A stretch of DNA of 64,000 nucleotides from CAIVPM01 sp964477265 (GCA_964477265.1 CAYZDJ010000001.1:186001-250000), one strand, 5' to 3'; shown: positions 1 through 8,994, numbered from the stretch's first letter. Numbers and translations are program-made. Notes: generated by a model from the letters alone, not told the origin.

Positions 1-2
1 TA

Positions 3-1901
3 CACAATAATAATTTGTATTTAGGAACATCAAATAATTTATACAGCATACCATTAGAAGATAAAGAAGATATAAGTTTTAGCAAAGGAATTTTTACAAC
101 TATCGCCAATGCCAAAGGTCAAAATTGGGTGTTAAATTCAATTAATACTAAAGTTCTTTTGGGTCATCACGAAGGTGCATTTATTGTAGAAAATAATATA
201 GCCAAACAAATTTCGCAGCAAAATGGTTTTTGGAATTTTATACCTTTAAATTCCGTTTTTCCATCTAATACAATAATTGCTGGAAACTATAATGGCGTTG
301 AAATTTTTTCGTATAAGAATAACAGTTTTGTTAAGGACAATGTTATCAAAAACTTTAATGAATCGTCAAGATATATTACAACTGATGATAAAAAAAATAT
401 TTGGATTTCTCATCCTTATCACGGCGTTTTTAAAATAAGCAATTACTTGGATAGCAATAAAGCTATTGTAGAATCCTATAATAAAAAAAATGGTTTGCCA
501 TCTAATTTAAACAATCACGTTTTTAATATTAAAAATGAAATTATTGTAGCCACCGAAAATGGATTGTATTACTACAATGAACAATCGAACAAATTTGAAA
601 TTCAAAAAAATTACTACAATATTTTGGGCAATCTTGGCATAAGATATTTAAAAGAAGATAGCGAAGGAAATATTTGGTTTGTTAGTGAAAAAAAATTGGG
701 TGTAATAGATTACAGTCATCATAACGAACCAAAAATTATTTTCATAACAGAACTTGAAAGAAAGATTTTAAGTGGCTTTGAAAATGTATATCCAATAAAT
801 AAAAACAATATTTTAATAGCAGGCGAAAAAGGATTTTATTTAATTAATTATGAAAAATATAAACAGCAAATAGATAAACCCATTGTGCAAATAAGATTGG
901 TAGCAATAAGTGGAAATATAGATACAAACTTATTTAGTGGCTATTCAAATGTGATTAATAAAAATGATAATCAAACGAATAGCAATGTTCCAAAAATTTC
1001 ATATGGCTGGTCAAGTTTGCATTTCGAGTTCACTTCAACATCGTCTTTTAACAACGCCAATTTAGTATATAGTTATAGACTTAAAGGCTTTGATGATAAA
1101 TGGAGCGAATGGAGTAATAACACAGAAAAAGAATACACCAATTTAAGCGAAGGCAATTATTTATTTGAAGTTAAAGTGAAGAATAATTTGGATATAGAAT
1201 CTTATGTAACGAGTTATTCATTTTCCATTTTACCACCTTGGTATAAAAGTTCTATAATGAAATTTTTATACTTTTTAGTTTTAATCGCATTAATTTATTT
1301 TTTATACAAAAGACAAAAAATAAAGTTTGCCCAACAACAAAAAAAGCACGAAGAAGAACAACAAAAATTGCAATATATCCACGAACTTGAAATAAACAAA
1401 ACAGAAGCAGAATTGGTAGCTGTTCAAAATGAAAAATTAGCACAAGAAATTGAATTTAAAAACTCTGAATTAGCATCATCTGCAATGCACTTGGTGCAAA
1501 AAGCAGAGATACTGGCAACAGTAAAAACTTCGCTCAATCAAATTTCAAAAACATATGGAAATGTGCAGGCAGCCACCGAAATAAAAAAACTTTTAAGAAG
1601 CTTAGGCGACGATGAGAATATTGATAAAGAATGGGAGTCGTTTTCAAAACATTTTAACAGTGTTAACAATGATTTTTTAAATACACTTAAAGAAAAACAT
1701 TCAAACCTATCGCCAAACGATTTAAAGCTTTGTGCTTATTTATATATGAACTTAAGTACTAAAGAAATTGCACAATTATTAAACATTACAGTTAGAGGCG
1801 TAGAAATAAGTAGATATAGATTAAGAAAAAAACTTGGATTAACTACTGAAGTAAGTTTAGTAGATTATATGAAAAGTGGAATTCCTTATAAAAGAATATA
1901 A
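3..1901 (+). CDS. Membrane-bound transcriptional regulator (Reg_prop propeller, Y_Y_Y, TM, LuxR-type HTH), 5' end outside window
   Basis: The frame is open to the left edge, so the N-terminus is missing; the first in-window start-like codon (TTG at 15) is not the real start. About the first 310 visible residues have repeated propeller-like phrases (e.g. GNIWFVSEKKLGVIDY). A Y_Y_Y-type beta domain follows (YSYRLKGFDDKWSEWS), then one TM helix near residues 415-432 (FLYFLVLIALIYFLYK), a Gln/Glu/Lys-rich coiled coil, and a C-terminal LuxR-type helix-turn-helix (LSPNDLKLCAYLYMNLSTKE, then IAQLLNITVRGVEISRYRLR). There is no histidine kinase or receiver domain, so it should be a one-component regulator sensing outside the cytoplasm and acting through a cytoplasmic HTH. 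This architecture is common in Bacteroidota. Its ligand and targets are unknown. Confidence 0.85.
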   Translation, partial: HNNNLYLGTSNNLYSIPLEDKEDISFSKGIFTTIANAKGQNWVLNSINTKVLLGHHEGAFIVENNIAKQISQQNGFWNFIPLNSVFPSNTIIAGNYNGVEIFSYKNNSFVKDNVIKNFNESSRYITTDDKKNIWISHPYHGVFKISNYLDSNKAIVESYNKKNGLPSNLNNHVFNIKNEIIVATENGLYYYNEQSNKFEIQKNYYNILGNLGIRYLKEDSEGNIWFVSEKKLGVIDYSHHNEPKIIFITELERKILSGFENVYPINKNNILIAGEKGFYLINYEKYKQQIDKPIVQIRLVAISGNIDTNLFSGYSNVINKNDNQTNSNVPKISYGWSSLHFEFTSTSSFNNANLVYSYRLKGFDDKWSEWSNNTEKEYTNLSEGNYLFEVKVKNNLDIESYVTSYSFSILPPWYKSSIMKFLYFLVLIALIYFLYKRQKIKFAQQQKKHEEEQQKLQYIHELEINKTEAELVAVQNEKLAQEIEFKNSELASSAMHLVQKAEILATVKTSLNQISKTYGNVQAATEIKKLLRSLGDDENIDKEWESFSKHFNSVNNDFLNTLKEKHSNLSPNDLKLCAYLYMNLSTKEIAQLLNITVRGVEISRYRLRKKLGLTTEVSLVDYMKSGIPYKRI

Positions 1902-1947
1902 ATATAATAAGGGGGCATTAAGCAGCATTTTTTTGATTGTTTAAAAA

Positions 1948-2483
1948 TTGTTAAAAGGCACTAAAACACAGATTTATTCCAGATGGGGTGCTTTAAAATA
2001 TTTTCTATTTGAATATGAGCAGTTTTTAAAAGAACGCTTTAAAGAACATGATGACAAATTAAGTCTAGATAATTTTTGGAATACTACGATAGAACACATC
2101 ATTCCTCGTAACTACTGGGAAAACTGGAGTTCCTTCACAGACATTTTTTTTAATGATATAAATGAAGATGAAAAAAAGTATTTAACTGAAAAATTTTATT
2201 AAATACTCTAGGTAACTTGACTGTTTTAAAAGATTCAAAAAATTCTTCTCTTAGTAATCGTTCTTGGGAAGAAAAAAGAAACAGATTCAAAACGGGCTCT
2301 TACAATGAAATTGCAATTAGTTGTAAAGAAAAATGGACGGAAAAAGAAATACTTGAAAGAGGATACGATATGCTTAATTTTTTAGAAAGCAAAATACAAG
2401 GGCTAAAGTTTTCAGATGATGAAAAAAATAGAATGCTATTCTATAAAGATTATATAATCAAAAAATTTATAAATTATAACTAA
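1948..2483 (+). pseudogene. Decayed C-terminal fragment of a DUF262/DUF1524 (GmrSD-like) protein, frameshifted
   Basis: Two consecutive frames join into one recognisable domain. The first (1948-2202) gives YSRWGALKYFLFEYE and IEHIIPRNYWENW, the DUF1524 HNH-like EHIxP motif. The second frame, which is open from 2190, continues with NTLGNLTVLKDSKNSSLSNR and SWEEKRNRF, the usual C-terminal half of the same domain. The frame changes around 2190-2200 within an A/T-rich run. The first frame is closed by a stop just upstream (TAA at 1942), so the DUF262 ParB-like N-terminal half is absent. Full-length family members (GmrSD/BrxU-type, modified-DNA restriction) have 500-700 residues. This is a remnant without expected activity. 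The downstream WYL regulator fits an eroded defence locus (inference). Confidence 0.8.
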
Positions 2484-2508
2484 ATATTTGAAGTTGTTTA
2501 ACATTATT

Positions 2509-2610
2509 TTAACCGCAAAGTACACAAAGGTTTTCGCAAAGAAATCGCAAAGAATTTACCTAACCCTTTGCCAACTCTGCGTTTCCTACTTTGCGTTGCT
2601 CTGCGGTTAA
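2509..2610. repeat. Imperfect inverted repeat of the GCAAAG dispersed family
   Basis: The ends are complementary: TTAACCGCA at 2509 and TGCGGTTAA at 2602. The inside carries GCAAAG/CTTTGC words (cgcaaagtacacaaagg on the left, actttgcgttgctctgcgg on the right). It lies between the decayed DUF1524 gene and the WYL regulator. The same words recur between genes at 28-33 kb and 50-53 kb. Confidence 0.7.
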
Positions 2611-2673
2611 TAAATATAATTTGTTTATTTTCAATAAACTAAATATTAAACAACTTCTTTGTTTGATTCACCT

Positions 2674-3579
2674 ATGCCCAAATCTATCTTCCTCAACCGT
2701 TATTCAGTCATTATAAAACGCCTTGAAAAAAGCCCAGCGACATTCAAGGAAATACAAAGTTTTTTGCAACGAGAAAGTGAATTGCAGGATAAAAATTTTA
2801 CAATTTCCATTCGTACATTTCAAAGGGATTTAAAAGAAATTTATGAACTGCTGAATTATGAAATTACTTGTGAACGTACAGGCTATAAACGATATTACAT
2901 TAAAGAGAGACCAGAAGAAAAAGAACATAGCCATCGCTTGCTCGAAAGCTATGAAATTATTAATGCAATCAATGCTTCGCAGCAACATAGCAATTATGTT
3001 TTTTTAGAATCTCGCCAAAGCAAAGGGCTTGAACATTTTAACGGACTATTATATTCCATTCAAAATAAACTGATATTAAAATTTGAGCATTGTAAATATT
3101 GGAATGAAAATGTTACACAAAGAACTGTGCATCCGTTGGGATTAAAAGAAAGTTTGGGGCGTTGGTATTTACTGGCTGTTGATACAAAAGATGCTCATTT
3201 AAAAACTTTTGGATTAGATAGAATATCTAATCTTGAGATTACTAAATCAAGGTTTAAAGAAAAATACAACTATAATTTTAAAGCAATGTTTGCAGATTCT
3301 TTTGGCATCATTAGTTTATCTGATTCAAAGCCTCAAGAAGTCATTTTAGAATTTAGTATTGAACAAGGTAAATATGTAAAAAGTTATCCATTACACCATT
3401 CACAAGAAGTCATTTTAGAAAATAGCAATAAAGTACAAATAAAACTTATTATAAACATTACTCACGATTTTGTTATGGAAATAATGCGTTTTAATGAGGA
3501 GGTAAAAGTGATGAAACCAGCAGCTTTGGTGAGGGAAATAAAACAAAGATTAAAAAGTGCGATTATGCAATATAACTAA
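2674..3579 (+). CDS. WYL-domain transcriptional regulator
   Basis: 301 residues. The N-terminal ~75 residues resemble a winged HTH (FKEIQSFLQRES, then ISIRTFQRDLKEIYELL). The central part has the WYL signature RWYLLAVDTKDAHLKTFGLD, and a WCX-like C-terminal domain follows. The ATG at 2674 is preferred over a TTG at 2659. WYL proteins bind DNA and often respond to nucleic-acid or nucleotide ligands, and many sit beside phage-defence genes (family knowledge). Here the only neighbour of that kind is the broken DUF1524 gene immediately upstream. It may be the surviving regulator of that lost system or an unrelated housekeeping repressor. Confidence 0.85.
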   Translation: MPKSIFLNRYSVIIKRLEKSPATFKEIQSFLQRESELQDKNFTISIRTFQRDLKEIYELLNYEITCERTGYKRYYIKERPEEKEHSHRLLESYEIINAINASQQHSNYVFLESRQSKGLEHFNGLLYSIQNKLILKFEHCKYWNENVTQRTVHPLGLKESLGRWYLLAVDTKDAHLKTFGLDRISNLEITKSRFKEKYNYNFKAMFADSFGIISLSDSKPQEVILEFSIEQGKYVKSYPLHHSQEVILENSNKVQIKLIINITHDFVMEIMRFNEEVKVMKPAALVREIKQRLKSAIMQYN

Positions 3580-3669
3580 AAGTTATCAGTGCCAAAATTG
3601 GTAAATTAAAATGTATAAGACTTTAGTTAAAACTATGCTAAGTGCTATAAAAGTACACTTAGAAAAAAC

Positions 3670-3698
3670 AAAAAAGGGTTTCAATTGCTGAAACCTTT
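3670..3698 (-). terminator. Rho-independent terminator of tRNA-Val
   Basis: Read on the minus strand, AAAGGTTTC, a short loop, GAAACCCTTT and then a T-run form a hairpin with a U-tract directly after the tRNA 3' end. It is correctly oriented to end the tRNA transcript. Confidence 0.75.
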
Positions 3699-3706
3699 CG
3701 TGGTAT

Positions 3707-3784
3707 TGGTGGGAGTTGACGGGTTCGAACCGCCGACCCTCTGCTTGTAAGGCAGATGCTCTGAACCAACTGAGCTAAACTCCC
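3707..3784 (-). tRNA. tRNA-Val (anticodon TAC)
   Basis: Reverse complement starts GGGAGTTTAGCTCAGTTGG and ends TCCCACCA. The acceptor stem GGGAGTT/AACTCCC pairs. The anticodon arm TCTGC-CTTACAA-GCAGA gives anticodon TAC. The T arm contains GGTTCGAACCC with flanking pairing. CCA is encoded. The length of 78 nt is normal. Confidence 0.97.
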
Positions 3785-3801
3785 TTTCGTTTTTCGGATT
3801 G

Positions 3802-3831
3802 CAAAAATAGGAGTAGAAATATATCAGCCAA
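3802..3831 (-). promoter_or_regulatory. Bacteroidota consensus promoter for tRNA-Val
   Basis: On the minus strand there is TTG (3831-3829), exactly 19 bp of spacer, then TATTTTTG (3809-3802), matching TTG-N19-TAnnTTTG. It ends 17 bp upstream of the mature tRNA 5' end. Confidence 0.8.
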
Positions 3832-3847
3832 ATTTATTTTTGAAAAA

Positions 3848-4258
3848 TTATATATGAACTTTACCAGTTCTAAAACAATTGCCTTTAAAATGGGCTACCT
3901 GCTCGTTATTTTGATTAATAATAGTAATTAAATATAAGCCAGTACTTCTACCATTGTGGATTTCTTTTGCCTCAGCAAGTAATGTGTCGCCAACATTTAC
4001 AGCTTTTGTGAAATTGATTGAAGTGTCTAACGCAACTGATAAATTATTTCTGTTATTACAGGCAAAAGCAAATGCACTGTCTGCTAGGCTAAATGCAACG
4101 CCACCATGTGCAATACCAAAGCCATTCACCATTTCTTCTCTTACCAGCATTTTTATTTTACTGTAACCTTCCTTAATTTCCAGTACTTCAATGCCAAGCC
4201 ATTGGCTAAACTTGTCATGCTGCATCATTTTATCTACAACTTGTTGTGGTGTTGGCAT
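3848..4258 (-). CDS. paaI: Hotdog-fold acyl-CoA thioesterase, PaaI type
   Basis: 136 residues, the usual size. It has the hotdog signature MVNGFGIAHGGVAFSLADSA, in which the HGG and Asp region is the PaaI active site, followed by SVALDTSINFTKAVNVGDTL and GRSTGLY. Family members hydrolyse aryl- or acyl-CoA thioesters in the cytoplasm; PaaI protects CoA pools during phenylacetate degradation. No other paa gene is nearby, so a generic CoA-thioester housekeeping role is equally possible and the symbol reflects family only. It lies downstream of and co-directional with the amidase gene, with a 21-bp gap, and may be co-transcribed. Confidence 0.8.
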   Translation of the reverse strand: MPTPQQVVDKMMQHDKFSQWLGIEVLEIKEGYSKIKMLVREEMVNGFGIAHGGVAFSLADSAFAFACNNRNNLSVALDTSINFTKAVNVGDTLLAEAKEIHNGRSTGLYLITIINQNNEQVAHFKGNCFRTGKVHI

Positions 4259-4279
4259 TTTATTATTTTAACTGTTAAA

Positions 4280-5206
4280 TTATTTTCCTGAATTGCCGTT
4301 GCTACTCATTTTGCTTTCAATAGTAGTTTTATATGTTTTTACTGCTTTGGCAATACATTCACTTAATTCAATTTGTCCTTTTTCGCTGTTTAAATATTCC
4401 TCTTCTTCTGGGTTACTTATAAAACCAAGCTCTACCAAAATAGCAGGCATGGCAACAGCCTGTAACACCCAGATTCCAACCTGCCTTTGCTTGGCTTCCC
4501 TGCTTACCCTGCCAACTTTTACAAATTCATCCTGTACGCTGAAAGCCAGATTTCTGCTGCGTTCTGCATATTGATTCATCCTTAAACTAATCATTGCCAT
4601 TTGTTCGGGGTCATTCATTTTCTTATTTTCTTCTGCAATGGTGCTATCATTTAAACTTTCATCAAAATCTCTTAATGCTTGTTGTTTTTGACTATTTTTT
4701 TCAACTCCCCAAATAAAGGTTTCAGTTCCTTTAGCAGGGTTGGGTGTTGTATAAGTTCTATATTGTTTTTCCTGACGTGTTTTCCACTTTTTTCCTTTCT
4801 TATATTTTACAGTTTTATATCCAATAAATTCAGTATGTCTAATAGGTCCAGCATCATTACAGTGTATTGCAATAAATAAATCGCCTTTTGCAGCATTAGC
4901 CTTATTGGCCTTTACTTTAGGATTATCAAAAATATCTGTGGTGCGTGTCATGTACACCTCAACGTCTGGCATTTGTTTTTTTATTTCCTGTTCAAGTTTT
5001 AAAGCTACCTGCAACGAAATTGTCTTTTCGTTGGAATAACTTCCTCTTGCACCAATATCTGCACCACCATGTCCTGCATCAATTACAACTCTTTTTACAC
5101 CTTGCTTTTGTTTTGGGCTGCCATTTACTTTTGTGGTATGCGTGGCTGCAATACACACCAGGCAAGACAATGCAGAGAAGAGAATTATTTTTTTTGTTAC
5201 GTTCAT
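4280..5206 (-). CDS. N-acetylmuramoyl-L-alanine amidase (Amidase_3)
   Basis: 308 residues. An N-terminal signal peptide (MNVTKKIILFSALSCLVCIA) is followed by the catalytic domain: VVIDAGHGGADIGARG (zinc His), NEKTISLQVALKLEQEI (zinc Glu), YMTRTTD, FIAIHCNDAG (zinc His), and near the C-terminus PAILVELGFISNPEEE with the catalytic Glu. It should cleave the stem peptide from MurNAc in the periplasm during cell separation or wall turnover. An extra Lys-rich insertion around residues 130-190 is typical of Bacteroidota AmiC-like enzymes. There is no AMIN or SPOR domain. It is divergent from lptD, sharing a ~90-bp intergenic region. Confidence 0.9.
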   Translation of the reverse strand: MNVTKKIILFSALSCLVCIAATHTTKVNGSPKQKQGVKRVVIDAGHGGADIGARGSYSNEKTISLQVALKLEQEIKKQMPDVEVYMTRTTDIFDNPKVKANKANAAKGDLFIAIHCNDAGPIRHTEFIGYKTVKYKKGKKWKTRQEKQYRTYTTPNPAKGTETFIWGVEKNSQKQQALRDFDESLNDSTIAEENKKMNDPEQMAMISLRMNQYAERSRNLAFSVQDEFVKVGRVSREAKQRQVGIWVLQAVAMPAILVELGFISNPEEEEYLNSEKGQIELSECIAKAVKTYKTTIESKMSSNGNSGK

Positions 5207-5247
5207 TTTGCTTTTCCTATAAAAATGTTAAAACTTATTACCAAAAA

Positions 5248-5276
5248 TTGCTATAAACTTTATGCCTATATTTTTG
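5248..5276 (+). promoter_or_regulatory. Bacteroidota consensus promoter for lptD
   Basis: TTG at 5248-5250, 18-bp spacer, TATTTTTG at 5269-5276. Transcription would begin only about 12 nt before the GTG at 5296, giving a very short leader and supporting that start. Confidence 0.7.
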
Positions 5277-5295
5277 TAGCAGACAGATAAAATTT

Positions 5296-7980
5296 GTGCA
5301 AACCAATAACGTAAAATATAGGTGTGGTATTATTGCAATTGTATTAATTGTTCAAATTTTTCTGCAATTAAATCAATCTTTTGCACAAACTAAAACCAAT
5401 ACGAAAAATTTAACAAAACCTTTAGAAATTAAATCTAATAACGTAAACAGCGATTCTGCCTTAAATATATCACAAAAAAAGCAACATGATTCCGCCCAAA
5501 AAGTTGTATCTAAACAAACTAGTTTTATTGATACTCTTAAACTTTCTAAGGATTCTTTAGATGCCCCAGTAAAATATAAAGCACAAGATTCGGGTGTTTT
5601 AATAATGGCTACACGCGAATTTTTTTTGTATGGAAAAAGTAATGTTAAATACAACACAATAAACCTTGATGCCAATACCATTCAATATAATGGCAATAAA
5701 AAAACTGTAAAAGCATTTGGTGCTATGGATTCTACAAATAATCCAATAAATAAAGCCAAGATGCAGGATGGAGAAAATACCACTTATGCCGATACGTTGG
5801 AATATAGTTTTCAAACACAAAAAGGACGAACAGTAAATAGTTATTATACAGAAGGCGAACTTTTTGTAAATGCACAAATACTTAAAAAAGTAGATTCGAA
5901 TTCTTTTTATGGATATAAGGCAAGGTTTACAACCTGCAATTTAGATACACCACATTTTGCCTTTAGGACCAATAAAATGAAAATGATAAATAATAAGCTG
6001 GCTGTTAGTGGTGCTGCATTTCCTGAGTTTGAAGGTGTTCCTATTCCTATTGGAATTCCATTTGGTATTTATCCATTAAATCGTGGCAGGCATTCTGGTG
6101 TACTTGCACCACAATTTACAACAAGCGAAGATTATGGAATTGGTCTTGAAGGCTTGGGCTATTACAAAGTGCTTAATGATAATTTTGATATAACACTAAG
6201 AAGCAATTTATACAGCTATGGTGGTTGGAGTTTAAATATTAATCCAAAATATATTGTAAGGTATAAATACAATGGCATTTTAAATATAACCCTTCAAAAT
6301 ACAAAAGCATTAAACAGATTTACAAGCAGTAAAGATGAATTTACGAGCACTAAAACCTTTGATGTGACCTGGACACACAATAGAGATGGTAAGGCAAGAC
6401 CTGGAACTAACTTTGGAGCTAATGTACATTTTGGTAGTACACGATTTAACAGAACAGTTCTCAATAATCCATACATCAATTACAATAACAGGATTAACTC
6501 AAGTATAACTTATAGTAAAACATATAACGGGAAAGCTAATCTAAGTTTAAACATTAATCACGACCAAAATGCAAGTGATAGAAGTGTGCGTTTGCAATTA
6601 CCAGCCATTAGTTTTAATGTAGTTACTTTTTATCCATTTCAAAAGAAAGAAAAAGTAGGCAAAACACATTGGTACGAAAATATTGGCGTGGGTTATGGTG
6701 GCAATTTTAATAATAGTTTTGGTTTTTATGATAGTGCTATTAGCATAAAGCATTTATTAGATACTATGCAATGGACTGCTACACATAACATTCCTATCTC
6801 TGTGGCTTTGCCAGCTTTGGGCCCAGTTACCATTTCGCCATCAATATCTTATAATGAAACCTGGTACGATAGAAGTTTTATCAGAACGTGGAATCCTGTA
6901 AGTAAAAAAATTGATTCATCAATTACTAAAGAATTTGTAAGAAGACCGACTACAAGTTTTGGCTTTTCATTAAGCACAAGAATTTTTGGTATGTATAATT
7001 TTAAACATTCTAAAAGCATTAAGGCTATAAGACACGAAATACGCCCCAGCATTGGATTTAACTATACTCCAGATTTAATTTCAAAATATTTATATAGTGT
7101 TCAAATAGATACATCTGGAAAAAAAGTAAATATTGATAAGGTTACAGGCGGCAGGGTTGATTTTGTTTCTACACAGGGAAGTATAAGTTTTGGAATTGAC
7201 AATTTGCTTGAAATGAAAGTGCGTGATAAAACTGATACAAGTGGTAAAACAGACAAAAAAATACGCTTGTTAGATGTGCTTAATATTTCGAGTGCATACA
7301 ATTTAGCTGCTGATAGTTTTGCATTGCAACCCTTTAACATAAGGCTTGCTACTAATTTATTTGAGAAAATAAACATATCGGCAGGGGCTACATTAAATCC
7401 ATATAATGTAGATAGTGCAGGCAATTTAAAAAAGACTTTAATGTGGCATAATGATAAGTTTAGTGTAGGAAAAATAACAAGTGGAAATATTGCAATAAGC
7501 ACGCAACTTAAAAGCAAACCAAGCGATGAAAACAAGGCTAAGCAAAAAACAAATCCTAACGATCCATTCATGACACCTGATGAGCAGCAACGACAATTGG
7601 AATATGCACGCAGCAACCCTGCTGAATTTACAGATTTTAATATACCATGGACGCTGAACTTAAGTTATTCGTTAAACTTTACACGTGTGCCCAAAAAAGA
7701 TTATAGTGGTTTTGAAACAAACTCTAACAGCAGTTTAAGCTTTAATGGAGATTTTAATTTAAGTCCAAAATGGAAAATGGGTGCAACAGGTTATTACGAT
7801 TTTACAACAAGTGCATTGCAACAATTAAACTTTTTTATTTCTCGAGAAATGCACTGCTGGCAATTAAGTATAAATGTAACGCCAGTAAATGTTCTACGTT
7901 CTTTTAGCATAACAATAAGCCCCAAAAGCGGCATGCTGCGTGACTTAAGAATTAACAGGACTCGCCAATTCAGCAACTGA
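5296..7980 (+). CDS. lptD: LPS-assembly outer-membrane protein LptD (OstA family)
   Basis: 894 residues from a GTG start. A signal peptide (GIIAIVLIVQIFLQLNQSFAQ) precedes a low-complexity linker. An LptA/OstA-like beta-jellyroll follows at about 90-220 (YNTINLDANTIQYNGNKKTV and a TCNLDTPHFAF segment). The long C-terminal part has alternating aromatic beta strands ending in RTRQFSN, as in a large outer-membrane barrel. The segment FPEFEGVPIPIGIPFGIYPL is characteristic of Bacteroidota LptD. It inserts LPS or lipooligosaccharide into the outer leaflet with LptE. It is the only LPS-export gene in the window but is functionally linked to the polysaccharide locus at 27-64 kb. Confidence 0.85.
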   Translation: MQTNNVKYRCGIIAIVLIVQIFLQLNQSFAQTKTNTKNLTKPLEIKSNNVNSDSALNISQKKQHDSAQKVVSKQTSFIDTLKLSKDSLDAPVKYKAQDSGVLIMATREFFLYGKSNVKYNTINLDANTIQYNGNKKTVKAFGAMDSTNNPINKAKMQDGENTTYADTLEYSFQTQKGRTVNSYYTEGELFVNAQILKKVDSNSFYGYKARFTTCNLDTPHFAFRTNKMKMINNKLAVSGAAFPEFEGVPIPIGIPFGIYPLNRGRHSGVLAPQFTTSEDYGIGLEGLGYYKVLNDNFDITLRSNLYSYGGWSLNINPKYIVRYKYNGILNITLQNTKALNRFTSSKDEFTSTKTFDVTWTHNRDGKARPGTNFGANVHFGSTRFNRTVLNNPYINYNNRINSSITYSKTYNGKANLSLNINHDQNASDRSVRLQLPAISFNVVTFYPFQKKEKVGKTHWYENIGVGYGGNFNNSFGFYDSAISIKHLLDTMQWTATHNIPISVALPALGPVTISPSISYNETWYDRSFIRTWNPVSKKIDSSITKEFVRRPTTSFGFSLSTRIFGMYNFKHSKSIKAIRHEIRPSIGFNYTPDLISKYLYSVQIDTSGKKVNIDKVTGGRVDFVSTQGSISFGIDNLLEMKVRDKTDTSGKTDKKIRLLDVLNISSAYNLAADSFALQPFNIRLATNLFEKINISAGATLNPYNVDSAGNLKKTLMWHNDKFSVGKITSGNIAISTQLKSKPSDENKAKQKTNPNDPFMTPDEQQRQLEYARSNPAEFTDFNIPWTLNLSYSLNFTRVPKKDYSGFETNSNSSLSFNGDFNLSPKWKMGATGYYDFTTSALQQLNFFISREMHCWQLSINVTPVNVLRSFSITISPKSGMLRDLRINRTRQFSN

Positions 7981-7997
7981 TAAATTTTCTTTTATCA
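7978..7997. terminator. Weak AT-rich hairpin between convergent genes
   Basis: TGATAAA, a 6-nt loop and TTTATCA form a perfect 7-bp stem spanning the lptD stop codon and the stop of the convergent gene. It may act on both strands, but it is AT-only apart from one pair and lacks a long T-run. Confidence 0.35.
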
Positions 7998-8513
7998 ATT
8001 TAAAAACTTGCTTATTTTATTAATTAACCAGCTTTTGTTTATGGGTACAATCCAGTTATTAATTAACTCTTCTTTTGTTGCTACAAGATTGTTAAAATAT
8101 AAAGTTTCGTCTGTTATAAAGCCATTTTCAATAGCATAGTTCATTTGAGTTATTGGCAAAACCTGAACCTTGTCTTTTACAATAAATGCAAGGCTTTGCC
8201 TGTTAAACATATCTACTTTAAAATCTTGTTCAATTTGCTTTATCAATCGCACGCTGCTATCTGTGCTACAACCACCAACAGTGGCTTGTGTTTCATCTGC
8301 CATAAGCACTATGAACTGGCCATAGAATAAATTTGCATAGCCTTTTACAGCAGCTCCATGGCTTTTCCATTGTGCAACAAAATCTTCTAGCAAAGGTTCA
8401 AGCTCAAAAGCTTCGCCCATTGTAAATAACCTGTTGCTTTGATAAATCCACACTTTTGAATTGGCTGCAAAGTCTTTTGGAATAAGGGTTTTATGAGTAT
8501 CGTAATTAATCAT
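7995..8513 (-). CDS. Conserved Bacteroidota protein of unknown function
   Basis: 172 residues, soluble, no signal peptide or TM segment. Visible phrases such as VWIYQSNRLFTMGEAFELEP, QWKSHGAAVKGYANLFYGQF and VGGCSTDSSVRLIKQIEQDF recur in a small family seen mainly in Bacteroidota and often mislabelled ABC-transporter ATPase; no Walker motif is present here. The pattern (possible substrate pocket with a GCSxD motif) gives no secure function. It is the last gene of a minus-strand run starting at the Fe-S protein at 9771. The two small membrane proteins in between suggest an operon. Confidence 0.7.
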   Translation of the reverse strand: MINYDTHKTLIPKDFAANSKVWIYQSNRLFTMGEAFELEPLLEDFVAQWKSHGAAVKGYANLFYGQFIVLMADETQATVGGCSTDSSVRLIKQIEQDFKVDMFNRQSLAFIVKDKVQVLPITQMNYAIENGFITDETLYFNNLVATKEELINNWIVPINKSWLINKISKFLN

Positions 8514-8526
8514 TGATAAGTATTGT

Positions 8527-8742
8527 CTAGTTTTTTCTTTGTTGTTTGCTTACTAGAAGTACAGCTATTAATACAGAAAATAATGCAGCATTTATAATTA
8601 AATTGTTGAAATATTTTTGTGAAAGAAATGTTTCTTTATTCAATTTTAAAATCATGTCAAGCACAATAGAAATTGAACTATAAACCAAAAATACTAGAAT
8701 AAATTTTTTTATAAATTGTTTAAATAAAATATTGAATTGCAT
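8527..8742 (-). CDS. Small two-TM membrane protein
   Basis: 71 residues. A basic amphipathic N-terminus precedes two hydrophobic helices (about 13-32 and 47-64) and the tail ends in basic KQQRKN. Not recognised. It sits 13 bp from the next gene and 27 bp from a second 71-residue membrane protein with the same layout (basic N-terminus, TM, charged loop, TM, basic tail), so the two may be diverged duplicates. Confidence 0.55.
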   Translation of the reverse strand: MQFNILFKQFIKKFILVFLVYSSISIVLDMILKLNKETFLSQKYFNNLIINAALFSVLIAVLLVSKQQRKN

Positions 8743-8769
8743 AAAATTTTGTTGACGTTAGATTGCTTT

Positions 8770-8985
8770 TTAATATTTTTTTTTTGAAAACCAGTTAAAC
8801 CAAATTGTCATCCAAATACCCAAAAACAATCCAATAAAAAGAATGTGAAAAATATTTTTTCTTTCAAAAATTTGTTGTGTAGTTTTTTCTTCCCAGTAAT
8901 ATTCAAGCAATATATAAAATATTGAAAAGGTTAAAAAGTTGACAACGAAATTGAAAAAATTCTTTCTGTTGAGTATTTTCTTCAT
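8770..8985 (-). CDS. Small two-TM membrane protein
   Basis: 71 residues: a Lys/Arg/Asn-rich start (MKKILNRKNFF), TM1 about residues 12-30 (VVNFLTFSIFYILLEYYW), a charged loop, TM2 about 47-63 (FHILFIGLFLGIWMTIWFNW), then a KKKY tail. No family recognised. It begins 9 bp after the Fe-S protein gene ends, so it is likely co-transcribed with it. The layout mirrors the adjacent 71-residue protein. Confidence 0.55.
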   Translation of the reverse strand: MKKILNRKNFFNFVVNFLTFSIFYILLEYYWEEKTTQQIFERKNIFHILFIGLFLGIWMTIWFNWFSKKKY

Positions 8986-8994
8986 TGGTTTTAA

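Noticed and set aside
7101..7616. A 171-codon minus-strand open frame within lptD
   Set aside because: Antisense to the beta-barrel coding region; no independent promoter or family signature.
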